From Akkermansia muciniphila (GTDB lineage: Bacteria; Verrucomicrobiota; Verrucomicrobiia; Verrucomicrobiales; V1-33): 54,355 nucleotides of DNA. Below, in pieces: positions 44,870 through 54,207 of the stretch. The notes below the pieces were generated by a model. The model was not told the origin of the DNA. It made no database searches and saw only the letters and a program-made list of their open reading frames with translations. Numbering within the stretch: position 1 is the stretch's first letter; each line of letters begins with the position of its first letter. The stretch is taken from contig CAMDJM010000030.1 of the NCBI GenBank assembly GCA_945900785.1, positions 1 to 54,355 of the forward strand, in the 5' to 3' direction. The position numbers were made by a program, and so were the translations under genes.

Positions 44870-46522
44870 TCATTTTTTGACAGGCTCCGGAGCCCGGGGC
44901 ACGGCCCCGGCAGGCGGTGGGATGAAATCCAGCACCTGCCGGTCCGCCAGGAGCCGGGCCTTCAGCTTGGCATAGTCAATGCCCTGCACCGTGGTTTTTT
45001 CTTCAATGGCATGGGAAGCCGCCGTGGCCGCACTTTGGCCGAGGACCATGAAGACAGGCTCCATGCGGATGCTGCCAAAGGCGATGTGGGACGAGCTGAG
45101 CACCAGCGGAGCGAGCAGATTGCTGCATTCGGCGGCACGGGGACGGATCGCCCGGTAACTGATAGGGTAGGGTTTGCTTGGCACCTGGACATCGCCTTCA
45201 TTGCGGACTTTGCCCTCCGGCGTCAGGTAGCGGCGCACGTTATGGGAATCCATATTATAGGCTCCCATCCCGATGGAATCTTCGACCACTTCGTTCCGCA
45301 GGCAGTTTTTTTCAGTCATCACATAGTCGCTGATCATGCGGCGGACTTCGCGCACGTAGAGCTGCCGGGGCCAATTCCCGTTGTCGGTGAATTCATCGGC
45401 GGCCAGCCCAAGCCGCTGGAATTCGGCGCGCACTTTTCCGGGCACCCGGGGGTGATTGGCCAGGGTCCAGAGCAGTCCCTGGGTATAGTCCTTGTGCTCC
45501 TGGATGATCCGTTCCCGCGTGGCGTAGTCGCCCCCGGGATAGCCGTAGTTCATGCCGATGTTGTCGGTGCTGATGGCGAAATTGTTGTTGGTGTCGGTCT
45601 TGCGGTTGGGCATGAAAAGGGGATGCCAAGGCACCCGCCCATCCCCGGCTGCAAAGTTGCGCAGGAGAATTTCGTAACGCAGCGGATCGTAATTGGCGGG
45701 CTTGGGCCAAGGCACGCGATTGGCCGGAACATCCGTGGTGGTGAGGCGGTAGTTGTAGGCCTGGAGCCGGTGATCCCCGCTGCCATCCGGCCCCGCCGGA
45801 TCGTTCTGAATGCCGGGCAGCAGCCCGCTTGCAGGGTCGCCAGGGACGATCCACGGATCAATTTCATGGGTGAATTGATGTTTGGTGGCCTGAGCGGTTT
45901 GGACGCCATTCAGGGTTTCGCCATAGACCTGGTTGGCTTCCCGGCCCACATGGCAGGAAACGCCTGCTTCCGCCATCAGATCGCCCTCATAGGTGGCATC
46001 AATGTAGATGGTGCCGGTAAAGGTGGCCCCGCTTTCCATGGTGATGCGGGTGAGGCGGGCTCCGTCCTTCTGGACACCTTTTGTCAGATCCAGCCGCTCC
46101 CCCAGCACGACGGGCACCCCCGCATCAGCAATCATCCCGTCATAAATGCGGGTGGCCGCATGGGGCTCGAAGGTCCAGCGCGTGTCTTCGCCATGGTCCG
46201 GCGGCTGGGGTTCGTGGACCCAGGCGCCGGGTTGCTGATAGTATTGCTTCACCCGTTGGTAGAACTCGCGCGACAGCCCCCCAATCGCGCCTTTGTTCCC
46301 GATGTCGGTGGCTCCCAGACCGCCCGTGGTCAGGCCGCCAAGGTAACGGGTGGGTTCAATCAGAATCACCGTCCGCCCCATGCGTTTGGCCTGGATGGCG
46401 GCGGTGATGCCACCAGAAGTCCCTCCATAGACAATGATGTCGGCTGACCTGGATCCGGCGGCCGGCAGGCGTCCCGCAAGGAAAGAGAGGAATAGGATCG
46501 CTGGCAAGCTGGGGTGTTTCAT
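44870..46522 (-). CDS. Exported FAD-dependent oxidoreductase (FAD_oxidored family)
   Basis: A 550-residue flavoprotein with a signal peptide (HPSLPAILFLSFLAGRLPAAG). The dinucleotide-binding motif is DIIVYGGTSGGITAAIQAKR with VILIEPTRYLGG, then GLTTGGLGATDIG. The pattern matches the FAD_oxidored (PF12831) group, common in planctomycetes and verrucomicrobia, whose substrates are mostly unknown. The C-terminal part has the second flavin contact region (MEPVFMVLGQSAATAASHA). It ends 69 bases before the glutathione peroxidase start and may be co-transcribed with it. Confidence 0.85.
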   Translation of the reverse strand: MKHPSLPAILFLSFLAGRLPAAGSRSADIIVYGGTSGGITAAIQAKRMGRTVILIEPTRYLGGLTTGGLGATDIGNKGAIGGLSREFYQRVKQYYQQPGAWVHEPQPPDHGEDTRWTFEPHAATRIYDGMIADAGVPVVLGERLDLTKGVQKDGARLTRITMESGATFTGTIYIDATYEGDLMAEAGVSCHVGREANQVYGETLNGVQTAQATKHQFTHEIDPWIVPGDPASGLLPGIQNDPAGPDGSGDHRLQAYNYRLTTTDVPANRVPWPKPANYDPLRYEILLRNFAAGDGRVPWHPLFMPNRKTDTNNNFAISTDNIGMNYGYPGGDYATRERIIQEHKDYTQGLLWTLANHPRVPGKVRAEFQRLGLAADEFTDNGNWPRQLYVREVRRMISDYVMTEKNCLRNEVVEDSIGMGAYNMDSHNVRRYLTPEGKVRNEGDVQVPSKPYPISYRAIRPRAAECSNLLAPLVLSSSHIAFGSIRMEPVFMVLGQSAATAASHAIEEKTTVQGIDYAKLKARLLADRQVLDFIPPPAGAVPRAPEPVKK

Positions 46523-46739
46523 AAATAAATCAGGACTGGAAGCGGCGAAGGCGGCTGAAAGGGGAGGAACCCGGGAACGGCTGGCAGCTGCCGGGTCCGG
46601 ACGGGAAGTTTACGTGCCACAAACCCAATTCTTGCCCGGATTTCCCCCGTAATGGGCTTTCCCCTGGTCTCATTCCAGGGAAACTTTGATCCGGCTCTGC
46701 GGGGCTGGACCAACCACCAACTGGATTCACCGGCCGGAT

Positions 46740-48335
46740 TCAGTGCGTGTCCAGCCAAGCCCGCAGTCCGGTGGCCAGTTTCAGGCTGATGCCGGGGAGG
46801 CGGGCGATGGTTTCGGGGGTGAGGCGGCGGAGGCGGGCGACGCTGCCGAATTCGGCGAGAAGGGCTTTCTTTTTCGCGGGGGAGACGCCGGGGCAGTCAT
46901 CCAGGATGCTTTCGCCAATGCGGCGTTTCATCAGGATCTGATGGTAGCCATTCGCCCAGCGGTGGGCTTCATCGCGGATGCGCTGGAGGAGCTTCAGCGC
47001 GCCCATGGAGTGGGGCATGACGATAGGCTCCTGCTGGTCAGGCACATAGACTTCCTCCCGCTCCTTGGCCAGGCCGATGATCGGCTGGCTGTGCAGGCCG
47101 AGGCGCTGGAGTTCCTCACAGGCGGAGGAAAGCTGGCCTTTGCCGCCATCGACGATGATAAGGTCAGGCATCCTGACGTAAGGCTTTTTGGAAGGGTTGT
47201 CCTCCGGATGGTCGGCGAGGTGATTGGCAAGGCGGCGGAGGGCCTCCGGGGCGTCCTCCTGGTTGCCTTCAAAGGTGTCAGGCGCGGCGGCGGCGGACTC
47301 CAGAAGGATGCGGGAATAACGGCGGCGCACCACTTCCGCCATGGAGGCAAAGTCGTTTTGGCCCTTCACCGTTTTGATGCGGTATCGCCGGTAGTTCGAG
47401 GTGTCAGCAACGCCGTCCTTGAAGCGCACCATACTGGCGACGATGTGATTGTTGGAAATGTTGGAGATATCAAAACACTCCATGACGTGAGGCGCGTGGG
47501 TGAGTTCCAGCACTTCGCCCAATTCCCGGACATCCTCCAGCGGCTTGATCTGATCGGAGGGCGTGCCCCGGCCCCGGGTGAAGCGGCGGGCGGGATTGAG
47601 GGTGCGCTGGAAGTCGGATAACATGTCGCGCAGTTCTGCGGCGCGCTCAAAGTCGAGGTCGGCTGCGGCCGTCAGCATCTCGGCTTCGATTTCCTTCAAA
47701 TGGTCCTTGAACCGCCCATCGAGAAAGGCGCAGGCGTCCGCGATTTTTTCCAGATAGTCCGTCTGCGGGATCCGGCCGATGCAGGGCGCACAACAGTTTT
47801 TGATGACGTCGTTGTGGCAATGTTTGTAGTCCACTTCCCCCGGGACCACGGGACGGCAGGAGCGCAGGCCGAACTGGTGCTGCATCCAGTGCAGGGTGGT
47901 GCGCAGGCTGCCGCTGTGGGCAAAGGGGCCAAAGTAGCGGGCTCCGTCCTCCTTCCGGGTTCTGGTGAGGAAAAACCGGGGCCACGGCTCTTCGGGGTGC
48001 ACTTTCAACAGGAGGAAGCGCTTATCATCCCGCAGGGCGATGTTGTATTTCGGGCGGTATTCCTTAATCAGTTTGCTTTCCAGGAGGAGGGACTCCGGCT
48101 CATTGCGCACGATGTGGAATTCAAAATCCCAGATGCTTTTGATGAGGGACCGCGTCTTGAGATCCGACATCCGGCTGCGCGCCGCTTGAAAATAATTGCT
48201 CAGCCGCTTCCGCAGATCCTTGGCTTTGCCCACGTAGATGATTTTGCCCAGCCGGTCGCGCATCAGATAGACGCCCGGCTGATGCGGCACGTCGTGCAGG
48301 CGGGTATTGAGATCTGGTTTTTCGCGGGGGAGCAT
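46740..48335 (-). CDS. uvrC: Excinuclease ABC subunit C
   Basis: Nucleotide-excision repair nuclease that makes both incisions with UvrB. The GIY-YIG N-terminal domain is PGVYLMRDRLGKIIYVGKA with LRKRLSNYF (3' incision). Then come a UVR motif (AAADLDFERAAELRDML), the RNase H-like domain (ECFDISNISNNHIVASMVRF, DLIIVDGGKGQL; 5' incision), and helix-hairpin-helices at the end (ILDDCPGVSPAKKKALL, LPGISLKLATGL). A Cys-rich segment precedes the UVR motif (KHCHNDVIKNCCAPCIG). At 531 residues it is slightly short for UvrC but complete. I see no LexA-like box upstream. Confidence 0.95.
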   Translation of the reverse strand: MLPREKPDLNTRLHDVPHQPGVYLMRDRLGKIIYVGKAKDLRKRLSNYFQAARSRMSDLKTRSLIKSIWDFEFHIVRNEPESLLLESKLIKEYRPKYNIALRDDKRFLLLKVHPEEPWPRFFLTRTRKEDGARYFGPFAHSGSLRTTLHWMQHQFGLRSCRPVVPGEVDYKHCHNDVIKNCCAPCIGRIPQTDYLEKIADACAFLDGRFKDHLKEIEAEMLTAAADLDFERAAELRDMLSDFQRTLNPARRFTRGRGTPSDQIKPLEDVRELGEVLELTHAPHVMECFDISNISNNHIVASMVRFKDGVADTSNYRRYRIKTVKGQNDFASMAEVVRRRYSRILLESAAAAPDTFEGNQEDAPEALRRLANHLADHPEDNPSKKPYVRMPDLIIVDGGKGQLSSACEELQRLGLHSQPIIGLAKEREEVYVPDQQEPIVMPHSMGALKLLQRIRDEAHRWANGYHQILMKRRIGESILDDCPGVSPAKKKALLAEFGSVARLRRLTPETIARLPGISLKLATGLRAWLDTH

Positions 48336-48482
48336 GGCAGGAGCAGGGGACAGGAAAGACGCCCCAGCCTACCCGCAGGATGCCGGAAAGGGGAGCGGGA
48401 TTTTTCCGGACGGGCGCGGGATGGCTTGGCTTATTTATTTATGCCAGTTCGCCTGGAAGGATGCATTCCTGCAAAAAACCGC

Positions 48483-48509
48483 AGCAAGGCCCGTCCCGGC
48501 CTTGAGCAG
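48483..48509. repeat. Dispersed palindromic repeat, copy 2
   Basis: Same core as at 32618-32646 (AAGGCC-CGTCCC-GGCCTT) with identical left AGC and right GAGCAG. It lies in the 245-base spacer between uvrC and the toxin-antitoxin remnant. The rest of that spacer holds no gene. Confidence 0.6.
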
Positions 48510-48580
48510 AGCCCGGGGATGCGCCATCACTGCAGCATCAGCAGCGGCCTGCACAACGTCGGCAAGTTTCATACCAACGT

Positions 48581-48823
48581 TTATGCTGAGACACGGGCGG
48601 AGTGTGCCTGACGCTTCTGGGACTTCGATGCCCCGCCTGTTGTCTCCAGCGTTTTGCTCTGCTGTGGTGATGCCCCAAGGTTGATGAAGTCGCCCGGATG
48701 CTTCTTCTGCTCGGCATATATCGCGCGGCAGGTAGCTTCCAGGCTGTGGCCGTGGCTCGCCGAGAGCGGGTCCTTGGTGGCCCAAATTTCGGTGGGAAGA
48801 TCGTTGTGGGATGATGTGTTCAT
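48581..48823 (-). CDS. Putative antitoxin-like small protein next to a broken PIN toxin
   Basis: An 80-residue frame starting MNTSSHNDLPTEIWATKDPL, then HSLEATCRAIYAEQKKHPGD. Its start overlaps the stop of the PIN gene as ATGA, the usual layout of these toxin/partner pairs. The EIWATKD ... AIYAEQKK pattern recalls the short helical partners found beside such PIN proteins. The last 25 residues are low in complexity and may be altered. With the toxin dead, it may be a relic. Confidence 0.5.
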   Translation of the reverse strand: MNTSSHNDLPTEIWATKDPLSASHGHSLEATCRAIYAEQKKHPGDFINLGASPQQSKTLETTGGASKSQKRQAHSARVSA

Positions 48824-49287
48824 GCTGGCAGCAGTTCCTCTTGTGTGCAGATCGTGGGGAGAGTGTAGCCCAGAGATGCGATGAGCACACGCAAATCTTC
48901 GCGCACATGGGCATTTGCAATGTGGCGGATATTCCAAGTCAAAAGCAGGTTCATCCGGTGAAACGTCGCCACTCCGATGTGCAATGCATCACGATCCGCC
49001 TTCGCAGGGATCAGTCCCGACGCAAGGATAGCTTCCGCGATCACCTCGCATTCCGGCGTGATCGCCAGCATGGGAATGCCCAGGAGCGAATCCAGCCTTC
49101 GCTGTGCAGCCACAGGATCCCTGCTGGCCGCTTCCTGCTGTGTCACCAGCGACGTGTAAAGCCCGTAGTTCTGACGGTGATTGTCTCACCACTCATGGGT
49201 GCTGATCTGGTGCCCGGCATGAATAACCTGAGGCGACGGCCAGGAGGTGAGGTAGCTTGGAATGGTGGTCTCGATATAGACACGCAT
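48820..49287 (-). pseudogene. PIN-domain toxin broken by an in-frame TGA
   Basis: From the ATG at 49285-49287 the frame reads MRVYIETTIPSYLTSWPSPQ and so on to THEW, then a TGA at codon 34 (49186-49188), then DNHRQNYGLYTSLVTQQEAA. It stays open to 48820, giving 155 codons. Later parts (LDSLLGIPMLAITPE, DALHIGVATFHRMNLLLTWN, PTICTQEELL) are a standard VapC-like PIN protein. Relatives carry two Trp in a row at this point, so TGG changed to TGA. Everything downstream of the stop is intact, which suggests recent loss. Confidence 0.8.
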
Positions 49288-49396
49288 CTCCAAAACTGCC
49301 GCTTCCCCGGACCACATCAACCTCGATATTCAAGCGCTGGGCTTTTCCGGCTTTTCGGGAAAGGGAGGACGGCCGGGGGCTCCGGGTGGAACTGGT

Positions 49397-50785
49397 TCAT
49401 AACGGCAGGATGGCTTTGGCCAGATTCAGATAGATGAGCAGTCCGGTGGCGTCCACGATGGTGGTGATGGCCGGGCTGGCGATCACGGCGGGGTCCAGTT
49501 TTATGGCGCGGGCGCCGAGGGGCAGGAGGGCTCCGATCAGGGTGGAGGCTGTCATTTGCACCAGCAGGGCGAGGCCGACGGTGCCGGCAAAGCCGAGGAG
49601 CAGTTCCGGTTTGACCTGAATGCTGGCGGGGCGCAGGAAGTAAATTTGCAGGACCATGGCAAGGGCGACCGAGCCGCCCATGATGAGCCCGATGCGCAGT
49701 TCCTTCCACGCCACGCGCAGGACGGAGCCGGCATCCAGCTCCCCCAGGGACATGGCGCGCACCACCATGGTGCTGGCCTGGCCACCGGTATTTCCCCCGG
49801 CCGCCACAATCATGGGCATGTAGATCGTGAGGGCAAACAGGCTGCTGATCTGGCCCTGGTAGGAATACATCACGGTGCCGGAGATAAGGCCGATGAAGGC
49901 CAGGGAGATGATCCACCCGATGCGGCGGCGGACCTGGTTGAACACGGTGGTGTTCAGATAGGTTTCGTCGGTGTTTTCCCCGCTGATCCCGGACTGGAGT
50001 TCGATGTCTTCGGTATTTTCCTCCTGCTGGATGTCCAGCGCGTCGTCGTGGGTGATAACGCCGAGGAGCCGCCCATCCTCATCCAGCACGGGCAGCGCCA
50101 CCATATCATATTTCATCATCATCCTCACCGCTTTTTCCTGGTCCGCATTGGCCAGCACGGCGCGGGTGTCGTGGTCGTTCAGCTCCTGGATATGGGTGGA
50201 GCGGCGGTTGAAGGTGAGGTCGCGCAGGCGGATTTTTCCAAGGAGCAGGCCTTCATCATCCACCACATAAATCCGGGAGAGGATTTCCGTCTCTTCGGCA
50301 ATGCCGCGCAAGGCTTCAATGGCTTCCCGGATGGTCATGTTTTCCCTGACCGAGGCAAAGGCGGTGGTCATCCTGCCGCCGGCGGAGTCATCCGGGAATT
50401 TTAACAATTCCCGCGCGGCCTTGCGCCGGGACTCGGACAACAGATGAAAGGCATGGCCCCGGTATTCCGCCGGCATTTCCTGGAGCACGTCCACGAGGAT
50501 GTCGTCCGGGATGTCATCCAGGACCTTGCTCAGGCGGTCATCCGGCAGGCCGATCAGAATTTCCTCGGCATCCGTCAGCGGCAACTGGGTGACAAAATCC
50601 GCGAGGCGCTCTTCCGGAATAAGGGAGAGCAGCACCTCGGCAGGTTCCCCGCGCAGGGCTTCATAGGCCGCCGCAAGGTCAGCGGCATGCAGTTGCGGAA
50701 CCAGTTCACGCGCCAAATCCTCCTCTCCTTGCCCGAGGGCGTCGATCAGGTGCTGTTGGGTAAGTTGCGGTTCCGTTTCCTCCAT
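49397..50785 (-). CDS. mgtE: Magnesium transporter MgtE
   Basis: Mg2+ channel of 462 residues. The N domain has helical repeats (LIPEERLADFVTQLPLTDAEEIL, GLPDDRLSKVLDDIPDDIL). A pair of CBS domains follows (AFASVRENMTIREAIEAL and ATHDTRAVLANADQEKA-like region), then a linking helix. Five membrane helices close the protein, with the pore motif MIVAAGGNTGGQASTMVVRA. The cytosolic part closes the gate when it binds Mg2+. Length and order are canonical. It is monocistronic; I see no M-box RNA in the 127 bases upstream. Confidence 0.95.
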   Translation of the reverse strand: MEETEPQLTQQHLIDALGQGEEDLARELVPQLHAADLAAAYEALRGEPAEVLLSLIPEERLADFVTQLPLTDAEEILIGLPDDRLSKVLDDIPDDILVDVLQEMPAEYRGHAFHLLSESRRKAARELLKFPDDSAGGRMTTAFASVRENMTIREAIEALRGIAEETEILSRIYVVDDEGLLLGKIRLRDLTFNRRSTHIQELNDHDTRAVLANADQEKAVRMMMKYDMVALPVLDEDGRLLGVITHDDALDIQQEENTEDIELQSGISGENTDETYLNTTVFNQVRRRIGWIISLAFIGLISGTVMYSYQGQISSLFALTIYMPMIVAAGGNTGGQASTMVVRAMSLGELDAGSVLRVAWKELRIGLIMGGSVALAMVLQIYFLRPASIQVKPELLLGFAGTVGLALLVQMTASTLIGALLPLGARAIKLDPAVIASPAITTIVDATGLLIYLNLAKAILPL

Positions 50786-50912
50786 CCTGCCGGATAAGGC
50801 GCAGCCTATGGGAATTCAAGGGACCAAGCGGAAGGATATCGTCACCCCTGGCGCGGGCAGGCTGGAGCGCTGCCTGGCGTGGTGGAGCCGCGCCCGGATC
50901 CTCCCGGGCATT

Positions 50913-52994
50913 TTATTCCAATCCGATGGTGAGGATCCCGAGGAAGGCTTCCGCGCAGGCGGGATCGTTGAGGACGACGGTGCCGCTGACCAGGCGCTGG
51001 CCGGAGGAAGTGGGGGCCAGTTGGGGTGGCGATTGGGCTTGGAGATGCCGGGCCCAGGCGGCCAGGGAGGCGTGGCCTTCTGCCAGGATGGCGCGGCGGT
51101 GGGCGATGCGGAAGCGGCTGTTTTTTGAGGGATCGACCCAGCGGCGCAGATCCAGGGTGACACGGCCCATGGTAGTGCGGGGGTTGATTTCCACGAGGGG
51201 CCGGAGGCGGACTTCCCCGGAATCCGTGCGGTAAAGGAAGGCATCAATGCCGAGACTGCCATACAGCCGGGACAGGCCGGGCAGGGTGGCGAGGAGTTGT
51301 GGCAGGGTTTCCTGGTAGAGTTTTTCCGCGCCTCTGGCATGAAGGCAGCGGGCGGCTTCCGGAGGGAGCAGCCGGGTGAAGGAGGGCGCGGCTCCGCAGG
51401 CGAGGAAGCGGCCGCCGGCATCGTTGTAGAGCCGCACCTGGCCTTTGAACCTGGGCAGGCTGCCGGGCGTCAGTTCATATTGGCAGGAAAAATCCGCCAC
51501 CCGGTCCAGCCAGGGTTCCACCACCACCGCCTGCTGCTGGAACAGCATGGGGCGCAGCCAGGTGAGGTCGCGCCCGGTCAGGCCCTGAGTGCGCACCTGG
51601 AGGAGCCCCCGTCCGGCGATGCCGAACGGTGCCTTCAGGCAAGCCCGCTGGTGGCCTTGCCGCGCCAAGGCCGCCAGGGCGGCGTGCACGGCGGCTTCAT
51701 CCTGCGCCAGGGCTCCCCAGGTTTCGTCAGGAAAACCGTGGGACTCTGCGAGCCGGCGGGCGGCGGCGGCTCCGGTGGCCTTGCTGTAGAGTTCCCGGAT
51801 TTCCCCATCCCAGGGCACGCTGGCGTAAGCGGCTTCTCCAGCATTTTCCAGGAGGGGTTGGAGCAGCGCGGCAGCATCCGCCGACCAAGCCCATGGGCGC
51901 AGACGGCCCAGCTTGCGCGTGCGCAGGGGGGAAGCAGCGGCCAGGGTGCCGGAGGGCGTGAGCAGTTCAAACTGAGGCAGGGCCACGCCACAGGCCCGGA
52001 GCCGACGCAAGTGATCCGCGCCGGGCAGGCGCCGGACCAGCACGACATCCTCCGCATTCAGGCTGAAGAGCGGCAGCAGATCCAAGTCCCGGGCGAGGGT
52101 ATCCGTGGTGGTTTCCCGGCGGGCGGTGGCCGGATCCTGGGTCAGGGCGCAGGCTTCCGCTGCTGGATTGAAGACTCCCACCCAGGGCGTGCGGCCGCGG
52201 CTATGGGAGAAGAGATCGAGGGCACCGATAAAGTCCTCACTGAATCCCGCCCGGCGCCGGCCCTCACGGTTAAAGGGGGCATTGCCCTTCGCCCGGGCCG
52301 CCGATAACGGAAACGCCATGGTGTCCTGCCAGGCGTCCCAATCGTCCTGCGCGGGATCCTTCCAGCGGCGGAACCACTTCAGGCCGTAGCCGACATGGGC
52401 GATTTCATCCTGATAGATCCGCTGCAGCAGATCGCCCGTCTCCGTATCGCCAATCCGGTGGAACAGTTGCCCGTAATGCTGCGCGTAGTCCAGATTCGCC
52501 TGCTCAAAAGTGAGGCTGAGGTGGCTGACATACTGCAGCGGCGTCCCCATGCCTGAGATGCTATTCCAGAAAAAGCCATTCACCGGCAAATCCCCCAGCG
52601 ACAGCCCCCCGGCCGCCATGCGCGCCATGTAGAGCCGGGTGTGCTCCTGTTCCTCCCGCAGGGTGTGCACCAGCCCCCGGCGGAAGGCAGGCGGGGCCTC
52701 CGGAAATTTCAGAAGCGCCAGGGCCATCAGCTCCACGGCCAGCAGTTCGTGATTGGCGAAGGCATGCAGCAGCACCGCCCGGGCTTCCGGCTGATGCAGC
52801 TCCCCCAGCAGAGGCAAGCGGGCGCGTTCCCCCTTTTGCGAGAAATGCAGCCCCACCGGCCGGCCCGGCAGATCCGGCAGCCGGTGGACATGGCCCGGCT
52901 CCTGATCCGTCAGCAGCCCCACCGGAGGCGCGGCCAGTTTTTCCTCCAAAGTGTCCGCTAGCAACACACGCTGGGCAAATTCCCTGATTTCCAT
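50913..52994 (-). CDS. Fused DUF455 ferritin-like and ATP-grasp protein
   Basis: A 693-residue protein that combines two families. Residues 1 to about 270 are DUF455, a MiaE-like four-helix bundle: FANHELLAVELMALALLKFP, REEQEHTRLYMARM and QDEIAHVGYGLKWF provide the Glu and ExxH residues of a likely di-iron site. Residues about 290 to 660 look like an ATP-grasp ligase: a glycine-rich loop in LKAPFGIAGRGLLQV, the strand VVEPWLDRVADFS and the metal site RPLVEINPRTTMGRVTL. A fused oxygenase and ligase would fit a modification pathway, for example of an amino acid or peptide, but no substrate can be inferred. It diverges from the L,D-transpeptidase gene. Confidence 0.78.
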   Translation of the reverse strand: MEIREFAQRVLLADTLEEKLAAPPVGLLTDQEPGHVHRLPDLPGRPVGLHFSQKGERARLPLLGELHQPEARAVLLHAFANHELLAVELMALALLKFPEAPPAFRRGLVHTLREEQEHTRLYMARMAAGGLSLGDLPVNGFFWNSISGMGTPLQYVSHLSLTFEQANLDYAQHYGQLFHRIGDTETGDLLQRIYQDEIAHVGYGLKWFRRWKDPAQDDWDAWQDTMAFPLSAARAKGNAPFNREGRRRAGFSEDFIGALDLFSHSRGRTPWVGVFNPAAEACALTQDPATARRETTTDTLARDLDLLPLFSLNAEDVVLVRRLPGADHLRRLRACGVALPQFELLTPSGTLAAASPLRTRKLGRLRPWAWSADAAALLQPLLENAGEAAYASVPWDGEIRELYSKATGAAAARRLAESHGFPDETWGALAQDEAAVHAALAALARQGHQRACLKAPFGIAGRGLLQVRTQGLTGRDLTWLRPMLFQQQAVVVEPWLDRVADFSCQYELTPGSLPRFKGQVRLYNDAGGRFLACGAAPSFTRLLPPEAARCLHARGAEKLYQETLPQLLATLPGLSRLYGSLGIDAFLYRTDSGEVRLRPLVEINPRTTMGRVTLDLRRWVDPSKNSRFRIAHRRAILAEGHASLAAWARHLQAQSPPQLAPTSSGQRLVSGTVVLNDPACAEAFLGILTIGLE

Positions 52995-53086
52995 CGGGCA
53001 GTTTCACTCCCTCATGCAGAAATTCAATGGACGCGGTGCATTTCAGGGGTATGGAAACCGCTCCCCCCAAAGATACCCCAAAGACG

Positions 53087-53734
53087 ATGACCCGATTCCT
53101 CACTGCCGCCAGTGCGCTGGCCTCTGCCCTTCTGTTAAGCAACTGCCGCCAACTCGCCCCCACCCAGCAAATGCCTCCCGGTATCGTCCGCGGGGCGGAT
53201 GGCACCCTTTATTATGACCCTAGTGCCCGCGGCACCTCCGCGCCAGGTGCCCCTGAAGCCCCGGGAGCCCCGCCGGATGTGATCAGCTATTGGGAAGGCG
53301 GCGCCGGCAATGGCCCCGCCCGCATCCGCATCAACCGAGCCGAGCAAACCGCCTATTTCTACCGGGGCGATCAGTTGATCGGCAAATCCTGGCTCTCCAC
53401 TGGCGATGCCAACCACACCACCCCTGCGGGCCGCTTCTCCATCATTCAGAAAAATAAATGGCATAAGAGCAGCCGCTACGGAGCTGCCGTGGACGACGCG
53501 GGGAACGTGGTGGACGCCGAAGTCGACATCAAAAAAGACAGGCTTCCCCCGGGCACCAAATACGAAGGAGCCAAAATGACCAACTTCATGCGCCTCACCA
53601 ATGACGGCATCGGCATGCACGCCGGCTTCCTGCCAGGCTACCCCGCCAGCCACGGCTGCATCCGCATGCCGGAGCACATGTCGGAAATCTTCTTCGACAG
53701 CGTCTCCCTCGGCACCCCTGTCACCATCGAGTAG
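53087..53734 (+). CDS. L,D-transpeptidase lipoprotein (YkuD family)
   Basis: Peptidoglycan cross-linking enzyme of 215 residues. It starts at the ATG at 53087 with a lipoprotein signal (FLTAASALASALLLSNC, Cys at 20). The YkuD domain is complete: INRAEQTAYFYRGDQLI, STGDANHTTPAGRF and the catalytic MHAGFLPGYPASHGCIRMP with the active Cys in SHGCIR, then SVSLGTPVTIE. It contrasts with the inactive relative at 25202-26146. Acts outside the cytoplasmic membrane. It is followed by a rhodanese gene 35 bases on. Confidence 0.93.
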   Translation: MTRFLTAASALASALLLSNCRQLAPTQQMPPGIVRGADGTLYYDPSARGTSAPGAPEAPGAPPDVISYWEGGAGNGPARIRINRAEQTAYFYRGDQLIGKSWLSTGDANHTTPAGRFSIIQKNKWHKSSRYGAAVDDAGNVVDAEVDIKKDRLPPGTKYEGAKMTNFMRLTNDGIGMHAGFLPGYPASHGCIRMPEHMSEIFFDSVSLGTPVTIE

Positions 53735-53769
53735 TTCCTTCCTCTCCTGCTGTCTGCCCTGCCCTGCCC

Positions 53770-54126
53770 ATGAATGTTACCTTGTCCTGGCCCGATCCCG
53801 GGGAAATCGAGATCGAGCCTGAAGCCGTGGCTGCCCTGCAGGCTTCCGGCAGCCCCTTCCGCCTGATCGACTGCCGCGAGCCGGAGGAATGGGACCTCAC
53901 CCACCTCCCCGGGGCCTCGCTGCTCCCTTTGTCCACCTTCGCCGAAAAATACCCTGCGGCCCTGCCAGACCGGCAGGAACACCTCGTCATCCACTGCCAT
54001 CACGGCATGCGCAGCGCCAAAGCCACCCTCTTCCTGCGCCAAAAAGGCTACCGCCACGTCTGGAGCATGGCCCGCGGGATCGAAGGCTGGTCCCTCGAAG
54101 TGGATCCCGGCATCGCCCGCTATTGA
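53770..54126 (+). CDS. Single-domain rhodanese-like protein
   Basis: A cytoplasmic 118-residue rhodanese domain. FRLIDCREPEEWDLTHLPGA and the catalytic loop HCHHGMRSAKA with the persulfide-forming Cys are both present, and the end helix RGIEGWS is typical. It may carry sulfur between proteins. It could be co-transcribed with the L,D-transpeptidase. Confidence 0.93.
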   Translation: MNVTLSWPDPGEIEIEPEAVAALQASGSPFRLIDCREPEEWDLTHLPGASLLPLSTFAEKYPAALPDRQEHLVIHCHHGMRSAKATLFLRQKGYRHVWSMARGIEGWSLEVDPGIARY

Positions 54127-54165
54127 AGCATTCCTGCCAAACCAACCGGGCAGGTCCGGCGCACC

Positions 54166-54190
54166 GTAGCAAGGCCTTCCAGGCCTTGGG
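54166..54190. repeat. Dispersed palindromic repeat, copy 3 (variant)
   Basis: GTAGCAAGGCCTTCCAGGCCTTGGG. It keeps the GTAGCAAGGCC start and GGCCTT end of the copies at 32618 and 48483 but has a shorter, different loop. It lies about 20 bases from the end of the intron at the right edge. Confidence 0.5.
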
Positions 54191-54207
54191 TATAGGCCGT
54201 CCACTGG

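Noticed and set aside
19807..49188. Idea that TGA codes for Trp in this organism
   Set aside because: Many intact genes here end in TGA, including ATGA overlaps, and normal Trp codons are TGG throughout.
50786..50912. Possible Mg2+-sensing riboswitch upstream of mgtE
   Set aside because: The 127-base gap shows no M-box-like conserved stems that I can recognise.
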